This document shows, piece by piece, positions 22,326 to 34,251 of a stretch of 64,000 bases of DNA (positions are counted from its first letter, which is position 1; every line of letters begins with the position of its first letter). This DNA comes from Alisma plantago-aquatica. Its lineage: Eukaryota; Streptophyta; Magnoliopsida; Alismatales; Alismataceae. Location of the stretch: contig OY856409.1 in NCBI GenBank assembly GCA_963693085.1, positions 501,178,303 through 501,242,302 of the forward strand, read 5' to 3'. The translations under genes and the position numbers were made by a program. Below the pieces are notes generated by a model. It had not been told where the DNA came from. It saw nothing but the letters and a program-made list of their open reading frames with translations, and searched no databases.

Positions 22326-22895
22326 TTTTTTTTTACAGAGCAAAGTTGATTATTTAACTAATGCAAGACCATATGTCTGCAACAGAATAAGAAGACGTCC
22401 ATAAATCAGCAAACATGTTGACTGTAAGCAGTAAAAACGTTATGAACATCCCCCAAAAAGAAATCTCATAAAAAGTCAACAGAACGGCTTTGCCTAGTTG
22501 AAAGAAAGATTATTCAAAAGCAGCACATCCTTATCCAGCTGGTGTGATTTCCTCCACGGTGTCGCATCAGCTCGTTCAATGAGAACCTTCATGTTCATGT
22601 GAGTGATCTTCATGCCCCTCCTATGGATGGCGCCAACCCAGAACTACTGGACCATCTTGCTTGGCCCTGTAAAAAACCCAAAACCACATGACTGTGCAAA
22701 GTCCCCTACCGGTGAGGGTGTGCTAGCGCTTTGGTTGGTGAATAGTCACGCCCTTGAAATCTACGCCGCCGTGCCCGCCGGCCATGATCCTACTTCCGTA
22801 GGCTTCAGAATTGTCGATGACTGACGATTTGCCCCTTCTACCGTCCGGTTCTATCACAGCCGGACCACTAAACTTTGAACTCAAGTGAGTGACGT
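22326..22895 (-). pseudogene. NDUFB2: processed pseudogene of NADH dehydrogenase [ubiquinone] 1 beta subcomplex subunit 2 (complex I)
   Basis: On the minus strand an intron-free frame of 70 codons (22785 down to 22576) starts ATG and ends TGA, the length of plant NDUFB2 (about 69 residues). It reads MAGGHGGVDFKGVTIHQPKR, stop, HTLTGRGLCTVMWFWVF, then YRAKQDGPVVLGWRHP, stop, EGHEDHSHEHEGSH. Both internal stops are TAG where the family has Trp (codons 21 and 55). UTR-like sequence flanks it, and a T run at 22326-22334 is the poly-A tail in reverse. The copy therefore came from a spliced, polyadenylated mRNA. NDUFB2 is a small mitochondrial complex I subunit. The sequence is more GC-rich than its surroundings and lies inside copia RT. 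AACTCAAG at 22312-22319 and 22878-22885 is a possible target duplication, though it does not abut the T run. The boundaries are approximate; the identity is strong. Confidence 0.9.
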
Positions 22896-23750
22896 CATTT
22901 AAAGAGAATTGGAAATGAGTCTTATGGGATAACTAAACTTTTCTTAGGATTTCAAATAAAACAAACTCCTCATAGTGTCTTTCTTAATAATAAAAATATA
23001 TACAAAAGAACTTCTACAATGCTTTGACATGGAAAATAGTAAACACGCCTCAAGTCACATGTCCATATCTATAAAATTTGACAAAGGTGAGGATGCTGAA
23101 CCCATTAACAATTCATTTCATAGAGGTATGATTGGAAGTTTATAACATTTAACTGCTTCTCCCCCTAGTATCATGTTTGCCATTGGTTTGTGTACTAGAT
23201 TTCAATAAACTCCAATGAAAATGCATCTAGTTGTAGTTAAATATATTTTAAGATATTTGGATACCATAATTAATTATGGAATGTGGTGTTGTGAAGACCA
23301 ATATTTTGATCTTAAAGCATATACTAATGTTAACTATGTTGGTTGTCATCTTGATTAAAAGAGTGCTAGTGGTGGGTGTTTCCTACTTGGAAAATCTTTA
23401 GTTTCTTAATTCAATAAAAAGCAAAACATTTTGTCTCTATCTACTATCAAAGCCTATACATGGCTATCGTTAGTTGTTGTGCAAAAGTGCTGTAGATGCA
23501 ACAAGTATTATATGATTATGGTTTTTTGCTATCTGTGACTTCCATTTTCTAGTGATAACACTAGTTCCATAAATTTAGCTCATAATCCTATTTTGCACAA
23601 TCAAGGTAAATGTATTGAGATAGACCATATCGCTATAATGATATATGCCTTTGTCGTGTTGATATTGAAAATCATTTAGATGATATCTTTACTAAACCTC
23701 TTGTCGTCGAACAATTTTGAGTCATTCGAGAAAAATAAAATATTGTTCTT
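22896..23750 (+). mobile_element. Ty1/copia pol fragment, right part (RNase H)
   Basis: The element resumes with NFFLGFQIKQTPHSVFLNN-like sequence (about 22935-22990). It continues IMFAIGLCTRFQ, HLVVVKYILRYLDTIINYG, NVNYVGCHLD and SASGGCFLLGKSLVS, and ends near DIFTKPL-like sequence at about 23685-23700, the usual end of copia RNase H. Several stops and frame changes are present. No copia LTR could be recognised on either side. Confidence 0.87.
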
Positions 23751-23910
23751 CTTGAATATGTCTATTTTATTATTTTTTGAAAACTATGACAATCTTGCTT
23801 TCAAAATTGAAAAAATTATTTTATTTGTTCTTTGTATATTTTTAGTCTTACATACATTTATATTTAAAATTAATTCATTCATTACAATGGACACACCAAA
23901 GTACTTTTAG

Positions 23911-24005
23911 GAATGGGAGACCATTTTACAAATGGACTCAAATTTTGAGAGAATTATGAATTGTAGCTCAATATAAATTTAGTACTCAAAATCTAGTATG
24001 TTACA
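23911..24005 (-). repeat. truncated LTR end (left)
   Basis: The sequence containing AAATGGACTCAAATTTTGAG and ending AGTATGTTACA is matched at 28340-28430. The rest of this LTR is missing; copia sequence lies immediately to the left. Confidence 0.6.
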
Positions 24006-24050
24006 TCTCCCCATCCCTTAAAGTGTATTTCGTCCTCAAAATGGGCATAT
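24006..24050 (-). other. polypurine tract and pol end of the collapsed element
   Basis: On the minus strand this reads TTTTGAGGACGAAATACAC, then TTAAGGGATGGGGAGA directly before the LTR start TGTAACA. This GAGGACGAAAT plus purine run is the common 3' end of plant chromovirus (Tekay/Del-like) interiors. Confidence 0.65.
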
Positions 24051-24736
24051 CCATGGTCTAATCAGGTACTACTCTCCTCCCCTTAAAAGGATTCAAACAG
24101 AACTCAGAATAGGCATGTCGACTACACTGAATTATCATTCACCAAACTCTAGGGTTTTGTCATACTTCTTTGATTGTGACTTATCTCTATAAAATCATTG
24201 ATAAAATTTCATAAAATCATTTTTTATAATTAACATTATAATAATAAGTTCAAACAGATTTTTTTTCAAGGAAAAACTTAATAAATGCCAATATCAATGC
24301 GAGAACTAACTCACAATCACATATTACAAAAATTTTTCTTATTACTAATCCACCATTTTAAAGACTTGAAGCATAAATATAATTTTATGGAACCTAAAGA
24401 GTTTCTAGAGCATCTTCAATTATGGCATCGGGGAGAAGGATTTCTTATCTACTAAAGGGAATTCATAACTACTAGCTTGGGCATCTAGTTTCTTAGTCAA
24501 CTACTAGGTTATTCAAAATTTCAAATCACACATGGTAATCTCATCTCATTCATAATCACCAATTTGTGTATTAGAAAATTTTGAGAAAATTATTTCCACC
24601 TAAGTTTATATTACCACATTAGGTAGATAGGGCTAGAAAAACTAGGTTTGCTTATAGACTATTTTCTTGAATTGTAGGTTTAATAGTTTTTAACCCTAAC
24701 TTCCATGACACATTCATGAGTGTTGACTATTTATAT

Positions 24737-24747
24737 CTGTGATACCA
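24737..24747 (-). other. primer binding site, tRNA-Met type, of the collapsed element
   Basis: On the minus strand TGGTATCACAG follows the presumed LTR end TTTACA after three bases. Plant elements usually have TGGTATCAGAGC. Confidence 0.6.
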
Positions 24748-26358
24748 TGTTGTAAAGACCAGATCTTTATGATATAATATTTACAAAATAATATCGAAAA
24801 ATATAAACAAGTCTTTTACACTTCATGCTCTATGTCAGACTCGCAAAAGCTTATACATATGACTACACAATATAGAATAGGAATGAGTCCTATCTAATCT
24901 GCAATAGGGGACAACTCCTACATGTCTCTTCTAGGTCTTCTTTTTATCACCTGTCCATGAATTCCCAAAGGGAAGAAAACTACACATGGACCCTGAGAAG
25001 GGAAAATGGCTCAATAATGCTGATACTAAATCCAATTATTGAGCTAATTAAAAATAAAGATTTATAAAATTGAATGTAGGAAATTTTTCTTGGTTGAGTA
25101 TGGTAATCACAAGAAGATGATCTAGTAACCATGCTAGTTTCAAATGAGTACAAATAATTGAAAGTGGTAGCTAGAAACAATAATTCTCAAAACTAATATC
25201 AAAATATCAAGTTATTCAAAATGAAATGATTCATCATTGGCACATGAAATCTAGCATTTTGTCTTCTCCAAGGCTAGGTTCCTAGTGTCCTCCCCTCTAT
25301 GAGAGAAAAGTTCTTTAACTATGGGGGTAACCAGTACCAGGGGACCTGTATGTACATTATCCACTACGTAGGATTGGGAGATATCCTACTGAGTCCAGTG
25401 AGCTAAAACTCTAAGCCAATATCATTTTTTTGTGCCAATATGAAAATTTAACAATTTTATTCAATTTTTCCATAGTATCAAATATTCAAATTATTTGGGT
25501 GACCTTCAAGAAAGGACACAACTAAAAACAAGTTGGGTTCACCAATCTTGCAAATTTCTGTAAACTAAATTCAAGAGGAAATAAATAGTTTGATAACAAA
25601 ATTGAGAATCTAGTAAGTTTTAATGATGAAATATTTTGAGATATTTCACATTTGAGTTTCAATGAGCTCTAAAGTTTTGATGTCTTGTAAGAAAAGACAT
25701 TATATATCAGTATAGGGTTATTGTCTTGGAATTAACTTATTAGTTAATATTGGGTGAAATGTTCTTATTATTTCCCCTTAGTAGTTTCACAAAGTGTAAC
25801 ATTAATCCATGGTTTTGATGTTTGGTCATTGTAAGTCATTTGAGTTAGTAAGCATAGGTCTACAATACACTATAGTGTTGATATTATATAATACATTAAT
25901 ATATGTCACATATGTGTAAATATAAGTTATATTGATAAATCATCTTTTTCTCATACAATATTTTTTTTCAAAAAGCTTCAATTTAGATATGTACACTTCA
26001 TAGATCCATATTTCTTTCTAGGTACAATCATATACAAATATGTATGTAATTACATAATTCCTATGGGACAAACCTTAAATAATGAATTAAATAGACCAAG
26101 TTATCCTTATAACTGTGTTTCATATCTATGCACTAATTAGTTTCTTCAAATTGGACATTATAGACCTATTTACTTAGGGATAATATCCTATTGTGTATAT
26201 CAATACAAAACATGTTAGGTTTGTCCATTAAATAACATAAACCAACACTATAACTAATGTCCTTACTATTATGTTTAGTGTAAATATGGGATTTAATTAT
26301 ATTAGTGGCATCAAGCATAACTCATATTTATTGAAATTTTGTAACACTTTATTTACTC

Positions 26359-26460
26359 ATATATATATATATATATATAATATATGTATATATGTATATA
26401 TATGTGTATATATATATATAAATATAATATATATGCATATATATATATATATATATATAT
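26359..26460. repeat. (TA)n microsatellite, left of the MITE-like element
   Basis: About 100 bp of nearly pure TA dinucleotides, with a few GT and AA interruptions. Confidence 0.95.
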
Positions 26461-26790
26461 GGGTTTAAGAAGTGTGTACCGGTAAGTACATGTAACTTAT
26501 ATGTACCGGCCATTAACATGGCACATGTAGAATTCATAAATATTATATATCCATCTATATCTCATTCAATGGTTTATGAATCTTCTGCAAGTTACCATTT
26601 ATTAAAAAATTTGCATATTCATTCATTGCATGATCTAGGAATGTTAGATTATGGTGATTTTTGATATACATATTATCCAAGGTGCATTTTTGACGTCCAT
26701 AAGGTTGGATTGTCTTATAAAGTCTTACAATCATCACTATTTAAGATGGGTACATGTAATCTATATGTACTCTGCTATACAATTCTTTTT
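26461..26790. mobile_element. MITE-like element between two TA microsatellites
   Basis: The ~330-bp segment has imperfect inverted ends. The left end contains AAGTACATGTA and ATATGTACCGG. The right end contains TACATGTAATC and ATATGTACTCT, which are related in inverted orientation. A (TA)n tract abuts each side. This arrangement recalls the rice Micron family, which targets TA microsatellites. It has no coding capacity. Confidence 0.5.
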
Positions 26791-26791
26791 G

Positions 26792-26809
26792 CATATATAT
26801 ATATATATA
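26792..26809. repeat. (TA)n microsatellite, right of the MITE-like element
   Basis: A short AT-dinucleotide run directly follows GCATATAT. Confidence 0.85.
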
Positions 26810-28430
26810 AAGATAGCTAAATAATGCATCGATTTATCTAATTTACATATTTATGGTTAAGTTTTGTAATAGTCCATTCATGACATCTTATGGTATTATT
26901 TGTAAATAGCTTCCAAAGTATAGGAATACAATAACTAACCTTCAGATTGTGTCCTAGTTGATCAAAATTATAGTCATATAATGATCAAATTAATGATTGA
27001 ATGGGGAGGTTTATACCATCATCAACATTATCCTAAGCTAGAAATAGCCCATTGCTTGTCTGGTTGACCATGTGGCTGGAGATGAGAAGGGTGGTTGAGG
27101 ATTCAATAGTGAAGGGTGTTAGAGGTATGGTGATGGCTGATGATATTCAAGCTTTGAACTAAACACTCGATGGTTAAGATAGATAGGGTGGTAGAGGATT
27201 GGGAAGGTTGAGAAGATCCTCTAGTTTTTGATAAAGGTGGAAGGGGGTTTAGGAGTAGAAAGGGTTATGGTTGTCTATCATGGCAAGGTCTGCAACTCAG
27301 TTGTGGCAGTTTCATGGTGTTGTAGGTCATTGTTCTGATCATTTGCTTATTGATTGCATTGTGTATGGGCTTATATAGTTGAAAGCACTAGGATTTATAG
27401 AGTGTATGGATGACAAGGATGGGAGCGAGGTGAAGTAATTACAGTCAATGAATCAGTCACTAGGAGGTGATGAGAAACTATAATGACATTGATGTATCTA
27501 GCTAGTCTGGAAAGTGATGATAGTGGGGGCAAGGTGTTTAGGCTCAAGATCCTCACTGGAGGTGTCCGTTGTGGTCAACAATTGAAGGGTGACAAATTGA
27601 AGAATTGTTTCATGTTAAATCATTTAGGAGGGAAGGGTTTGTGAATTGACAGTCTATAACAGTGGTCAATGTTGTTTCTTGACTTGTTCTAATGGAGAAA
27701 TCAAGGTGTGTCTAATGGAGTTTGAAATCATTGGAGTGATAGGTCATGAGGAGAATGATTTTTTATTTTTTAGACTCAGGTTGTCGGGTTGTTGAGAATG
27801 GCCTTGCCATTTCTCTATGTAACTGCCATGGTAATGGTCTAGAGAAGGAGATGTAGTTATTGTCCTTCAATAACGTTAATTAATTAATGTGAAAAGTAAT
27901 CTCTTTAAACCCCATTCTTCTTATTATACATTCAATTCTATATTTTGTATCTATTAAGTTACAAATTCATATACGAGTCTAACTTTTAATAAACAACATT
28001 ATAGTTATATATGTAACTCTGGCTATTTGGGTGATCATCACAATATAATTGATAATATATATATTTTGATGTAATTTAATTTTCCATTGATTCGAAGACA
28101 TTAGTATGAAAATTGAGAGTAGTCCATGGATGTGAGGTTGATTTTAGTTATCCATGCGCTAATGATTCATATTGTACTAGTTGATATTGAAATGATACAC
28201 AAAGCCAAATTGAGGGACTCGTTTATAAATATATCTCAAATTTAGAAGTACAACTATATTTATACACAACAATTTAAAAGGATGAAAACTAATATCCAAG
28301 AAGATGATGATTGACCAAAATAATCAAATCATATATAGAATGAGAGAAAATTTTTCAAATGGACTCAAATTTGAGAAATTATGAACTATATCTTGACATA
28401 GATTTAGTACTCAAAATGTAGTATGTTACA

Positions 28431-30299
28431 ATGAGACGTGGATTATTGTGATTAATGTAGATGGAATGTGTCCCTCCTATTGGAGTGATATTCCAACCAC
28501 TTGATGAGTGAGACTATAAAATGAATGGCTGTGCTCATGTGAGTCAATATATGATATTGTGAATGTATGCATCTCAAATAGTATAGTCTAGATCAAGGAA
28601 CAAAGATTGAACCTTAAGTGGATTATGTTGCCATGCCTCAGGTCAAATATGGAAATTTGGTTAAATATATTATACATTCACTGTATGGTCACAATATTAA
28701 GTTGAAATTGTTCTTCAAATTATCCAATTACTTGGGTGAGAATGAAGTCTTAAGAGATACCAATCATTTTCTGTGAACTCATAATATCCTTATTGACATT
28801 ACTAACAATTTAATGTGCACCCTATAGATCACACACACAGGATGTATATAGAAGACGCATATAATCATAAAGACTGGAAGCCCAATCAATTGAATAGAAA
28901 GTCCACTCATCCAACTAGAGAAACCATTTGATCAAGCGAAAGGTGCAGTGGAATGATTGGGCTAAGATAAAGCCAATTGGTCAATTGGCTAACCCAATTC
29001 ACTGACTGTAGAAGATCAACCAATTGACCGATTGGCTGGTCCAGTCACCCGATTGGACCAACTCCGTGAATCGTCCAATTATATCCAAAATGTTTTTCCC
29101 TAGATCAATTACCTGACTAGATTGACCATTCAAATGACTATTTGTCTTAAAATGGGATCTAGAAGCATCCCATTGCCTTTTCATTTCCTAGGGTTTATTA
29201 GAAACCCTACTTCCTTGACTGTGTATATAAGGGGGGATCACAGCTAGGTTTTTGTTACAACTTTTGAAACATCGAACTTAGTCGCCATTACCCAAAACAA
29301 GAGATATAGAACAAGTACATATTGTGAAATGCTAGCACATTGCAAGAAGAAGGGTTGTTCCTTCCCCTCTAGATCTAGCAGTATGATGTTGAATTCCCAT
29401 CATCCATGTGGATGATATAAAGAGATTCCTTTGTGACTAAGTTGGAAGAATGTGATCAACATCTCTTTGCATTTCTTATACTTTTTGAGAAAAATTACCG
29501 AATCTACTATGTGACAAGATATATCTCACAACCCTTACCTCATGATATATTGTTGTTTACAAGACCTAATCATGGGAAGGTGGATTTAATTTTTGTTGCT
29601 TCCACTGCACCTGTCGCCTCCATAATTCCAAACATACACATCTTCATTGCATTAAACTACAAAACTTATACATTGTAGTTTAAACTTATTCTTCATTGGT
29701 TCAATACCACTCAATTGAAATAACAAGGTATGTCATAGTATCACTAACACAAATCTAGTGATGAGATCACATAGTATGTCAACATTTGCATGCCTTTGAG
29801 TTCCATTGATCTAAAGATAGTGATTTGGATGGATATTCTTAGAATCCATGTGTGAAACTATACATCACTTATACTAGAATTGACTACTTCCTCATGCACA
29901 TACATAACAACTTTTTAACTGGATGACTAATATGGGCATGAATATAGGAAGGTCAATGAAATCATTAGAAGGGATATTTTATATTTTTTTGAAAATTATT
30001 CTTGTCTTGATGTACTTTTCTTCATAAAACTTTAGGCAAAAAATAGGTATAGAAGATATCTATAATTTAATAGAAACACCATGTTCGAGTCTTAGTATGT
30101 TTTATTTTTTGTTAAAAAGAGAAAAAAATGGCATTTAAATAGATTATACACATCTATATACCATTAATTTTTTTTATATTCTAGTTATGAGTGAATCCAT
30201 GAACACTGAGTAAACTTCATACTTGTAGTTGTGAAGTATATATGGTAGAATTTTTTTGTGTCTCAGTTAGATCTTATTAAGTGATTTAGGGTTATGAAA
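28431..30299. other. unassigned; possible LTR fragment with a TATA-like box
   Basis: No protein domain was recognised. 28890-29110 is dense in related short motifs (CAATTGGTCAATTGG, ACCAATTGACCGATTGG, GTCACCCGATTGG). A promoter-like TATATAAGGGGGGA follows at about 29224. This combination resembles the promoter part of plant LTRs, but no partner LTR was found in the window. The giant-LTR element inserted at its right end. Confidence 0.3.
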
Positions 30300-30304
30300 C
30301 CATA
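30300..30304. repeat. target site duplication CCATA, left
   Basis: CCATA directly precedes the left LTR and is repeated exactly at 50788-50792 after the right LTR. Confidence 0.93.
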
Positions 30305-31297
30305 TATGGCATACAAATCGATATTCACTAAGTGGAAGCGATCATTTGTAGCAGATTACTGAAAATCACTAAAAATTAAAACCATTTACAAAGAGATCCA
30401 TACATTGGAAGACTCTTTCAAAAAGAACCAAACTAATTCAATTACATTTTGGTTTATAAGTACATGTCTTGTACCATTCCTTCTCGAGGATTACAATCAT
30501 CAACTGCCTTGTTTAAAAACTATACACATGCAACATAAAAACATTGAGGCATCAAGCCAAAATCTCAGATCGATTCATTAAACTAACTAATAACTCCGAG
30601 GACCTGAGAGTACAGAGACGACACATAGGACTCTATACAAGACATGACAGCCAGTGTCTCCACCTGAGAATTTACTGCTGTCCCAGATACTGCTGCTGCT
30701 CTTCCCCTATTGTAGGATTTCTGCCTCTTCCTCCGTGTCTACCTAAAAAATTGGATCCCACGAGGGTGATATAATTGAAATTGCCCCAGCGAGAGATATA
30801 ACTCTCTGCCAAAAACATTATTATTGCAGTTTAATAGAATAAAACAGAGCAGAGGATTTATATATATTCAACACTAGATAGATCAATGTCTACATAGATT
30901 AGAACAATATTCTTATTCAAAGCATTTCAGTTTTAACTTGATAAAACATCATATCATTTATCCAATAAGAAATTAAAGCACATGTATAATATTTATCCTT
31001 CTAGGATATGCCAATTAGGGTAACATCAACCAATGATTCTCGTATTTCAACCTTAAGAAAATATGCTACACGGATAATTACATTTTACAATCATATGTAA
31101 GCCCTGAGGAGATGAGGTGTACCACTCATACTCCAACCGACCACGGCTATGTTAAGCATCGATACCACACAAGGTCAATGGAAGAGCCAAAATGCAAGAC
31201 CTCAACCTTCTCAGTCAGTACGAGATTATATGGCAGAGACATCATGTGTCAAACTGCAAATAGCTTGCCAAGGTATATTGGCATCTTCGCTATAGAG

Positions 31298-31445
31298 TTA
31301 TAGCCCGTAGCATATACTCTTTTCAGGATATGGCCCATAGCCAATGCCTGGTATTATATTGTGGAGTCATGGCCCGTAGACATACTCTTATTGGGATATG
31401 GTCCATAACCATTCATGTGCATAGGATATGACCTGTAGCCATTCC
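31298..31445. repeat. short motif GGATATGGCCCGTAGCC repeated about five times
   Basis: Variants of ATGGCCCGTAGCC occur at irregular 20-45-bp spacing, separated by sequences such as CATACTCTT and AATGCCTGG. The right LTR has the same array at about 46080-46200. Confidence 0.7.
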
Positions 31446-32699
31446 TATGAGGTGTAAGGATATATTCACCCATTACCCCGACATATTAAAAAATATGCGG
31501 CTTCCGGGTTATGCCACAGAGCAACCCGTTTCACCATTCAACAAATTCTGACGTTGATGGATCTATGGTCAGGGCAATACATTATATGATATCACTTGAT
31601 TAATTAAGTGTATTACCATATTCTTTTAGCATCAAACAAGTTTCCAAACATCAATTATTTTAACAATTGCTACAAAGAATGTGTAATACTTCCATCAAGT
31701 ACTGTTCAAACCTTTAATAAAGCATTGCGATCTCAATCCCTCATCTCATCAGGAGCATTCTCATCCTTCCACAAACTCATCATCATGATTATAGAAAATG
31801 GGTATTCAAACCCTCAATTTATCAAGGAATACTTGTTACCACTTATCAGGTAACTAATACCTTCAGGTCATCTGACCAAGGTAACCATGATACTTGCTAT
31901 ACAAGCATCTCACATGGCTCTCAAACCCATTTAGTCTCTTGTTACCTCTCACTGGGAAATAAAACATATAATGGCTCACAAGGCCCATAAAGCATTTAAA
32001 TAATTAACACATCATAGCTCATACCTGGTTATGTTCATCATCTCATGATTACCTGCATGATCATTACATGATACTGTTATATCAATTATATATCAACACT
32101 ATGCAAAGTAAGAGTAGCATCACTATTCCCTTATTTTAGGGTTAGGATTTCTCTTACATATCATCACCCTTCATTAGGGTTAGGGTTTTCCATTATTAAC
32201 CATTTAGGTTCTCAAGATCATATTATTAATGATCAAGCCCTAATTCATTGCTCCACTCAGCTAGGAGCCAGCTTTGATAACATAAGTATTCAATCATGCT
32301 TATTCATTCTCATCATTTATCATTAAATGAATTATTAATACAAGATATGAGTTTCTCCCTAAACTCTACCACGTCATACTTTATTAACTTGGCTTAACCT
32401 TTTGTTAAGGTATGTTAGCCTACACTTATCAAAGTGCAATACACCTCAATGTAACAATTGACATTACATACTTCATGAGTTACTCATCCAAATATATTGG
32501 AATTAGAATACATTAAGGTGTATCAATCTTGAGGTGTTGGATGTGATATCTATCATGTATTAATGTATCACTTCCCTCATCACCTTTATCTTACTTAAGT
32601 TCATCAACTTATCTTGTATTAGGGTATTTCCCATCCTAATAATTTATGCACCAGTTCATCACATTTATCATGTAATGTATTGGTCATAAGTCACTTATT

Positions 32700-33115
32700 T
32701 GAATCAATTAAACCTTCAAACAGTTTTGAGGTATTAGACCTTCAAACGGTCTTAAGATCGTTAGACCAAATTGTCATTGAAACCGAATGAACAACTCATC
32801 ATTGAAACCAAATAAAAATCAAACGGTCTGAGTATCGTTTGATCCCAAACGGTCTCAAGACCATTTGGACTCAAACGGTCTCAAGATCGCTTGGTCCAAA
32901 ACATCTTGAAACCGATTGGATCAACTAGGGTTTCCTACATCAAATCGATTTAGGGTATGTACTCATTGAACCATCCATCAATTGAACTATTGAAAGTACA
33001 TCAGATTGTAGCCCTTGGTTCTCTAACCATCCACCACAATCAACCATTGACCTCCAAATGTTCTTGAGACCGTTTTCCTCCAAACGGTCTTGAGACCGTT
33101 TGGACTATCAACCAA
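32700..33115. repeat. array of near-palindromes CCAAACGGTCT/AGACCGTTTGG
   Basis: The motif recurs several times. The best copy, around 33076-33104, has 11-bp arms with a 2-bp centre. Other copies differ by one to three bases. The right LTR array is at about 48550-48985. Confidence 0.8.
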
Positions 33116-33239
33116 GAAATTGATCCAATTCAATTAGGAATTCTTCAATCAATCAATTAGGGTTTGCAATCCATGGATCATCCATTATGGAATCCATTAT
33201 AATTCAATCAATTTGAGCCATTAAATCTCCATCTTTCAC

Positions 33240-33500
33240 ATCAGCAAATAACCTTAAACAGTTTTGAAGTTCAATTTATCTATTTGATCTTGAGATCCAT
33301 TACCCATTCGGTTTTGAACTCAATTACCCATTCGATCTTGTAGTTAATTACCCATTCGGTCTTGTACTTAATTACCCATTTGGTTTTAAGTAAATTACCC
33401 ATTCGGTCTTGGGTTCAATTACCCATTCGTTCTTGGGTTCAACTTCCCATTCAGTCTTGAAACTGAATCAATTCAATCGGTTTTGAAACCGAATTAGCTC
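33240..33500. repeat. tandem array of ATTACCCATTCGGTCTTG units
   Basis: About seven degenerate units of 25-30 bp run head to tail and end in AATCGGTTTTGAAACCGAAT-like inverted sequence. The right LTR copy is at about 49130-49395. Confidence 0.8.
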
Positions 33501-34251
33501 AATCAATTTTGAAAACCGATTTCCCCTTCCTTTGTTGAGGTGTGTGCTTAAGATGATATCATCATCTTCAAGTTTCAAACCTTCGAAATCAGTTGTGATT
33601 CTTATGGTGATTTCAACAACTTATCAATAGGAAACTGAGAAAGAAGAAAGGTTCAACATATAATGAATAAATTTAAAGCAATAATGACATTTAAGGGTTA
33701 AAGTTATATAACCTGCCTTCAAAATTGAATCCAAGCTTCAAGCTTCACATCCTCAATGGTGAATGAAGCTTTCTCAACTGTCCAAGGCTTGTCCTCAAGT
33801 CTTTGAGTGAAATGAATGGCTAAGGTTGAAGATTGAATGAAGAAAAGAAGAAATTAAGCATTGAATTTCGATTTTTACCATGAAATCAAGGTTGAAGATG
33901 ACTATGGAGCTTACCTACAGGTTGGGGCATGTCCTCCTATTGATCCTAAGCTCCTTTTTGTTCAATCAAAGCAAGGAAAGAAAGAAGGGTCGAAAAAGCC
34001 TTTCATTTGAGTTGGAAATGAGATGTTTATAAGGGAATTTCAATGAGAGAGAAAGTAATATAATAATCTTTTAGCTCCCAAAATTGGTGCCACATACTCC
34101 CCTCCATCCCTTGCATACGAAGCCATCTCCCCCAACTTGTAATTCTTCTTCATTATCCATGAATTAAAAGAAAGCAAATTAAGCACCTTAACCATTATAA
34201 TAATAATATCCAAAATTGAGTGGATATTACTTTTCCTTTTACTAATGCTAG

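Larger units (their letters stand above)
23911..28430 (-). mobile_element. collapsed chromovirus-like Ty3/gypsy LTR element
   Basis: The sequences ending at 24005 and 28430 are alike for about 95 bp and both end TGTTACA, as expected of LTR 3' ends. Between 24006 and 24750 is only about 745 bp of interior. It has a PPT-like end on one side and a tRNA-Met-type primer site on the other, both in minus orientation. The left LTR is truncated to its last ~95 bp. The interior has lost nearly all gag and pol. Confidence 0.55.
24751..28430 (-). repeat. long LTR (right) of the collapsed element
   Basis: It begins TGTAAAGACC and ends GTTACA, so its termini form the short inverted repeat TGTAA/TTACA. At about 3.7 kb it is long and includes the (TA)n/MITE insertion at 26359-26809. 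No coding sequence was recognised; 27000-27880 is G-rich on the plus strand but matches nothing I know. Confidence 0.5.

Noticed and set aside
22603..22824. plus-strand open frame of 73 codons
   Set aside because: It is the antisense shadow of the NDUFB2 retrocopy, whose minus-strand frame is recognisable residue by residue.
26271..26537. open frames of Ile/Tyr repeats on both strands
   Set aside because: Translation of a TA microsatellite.
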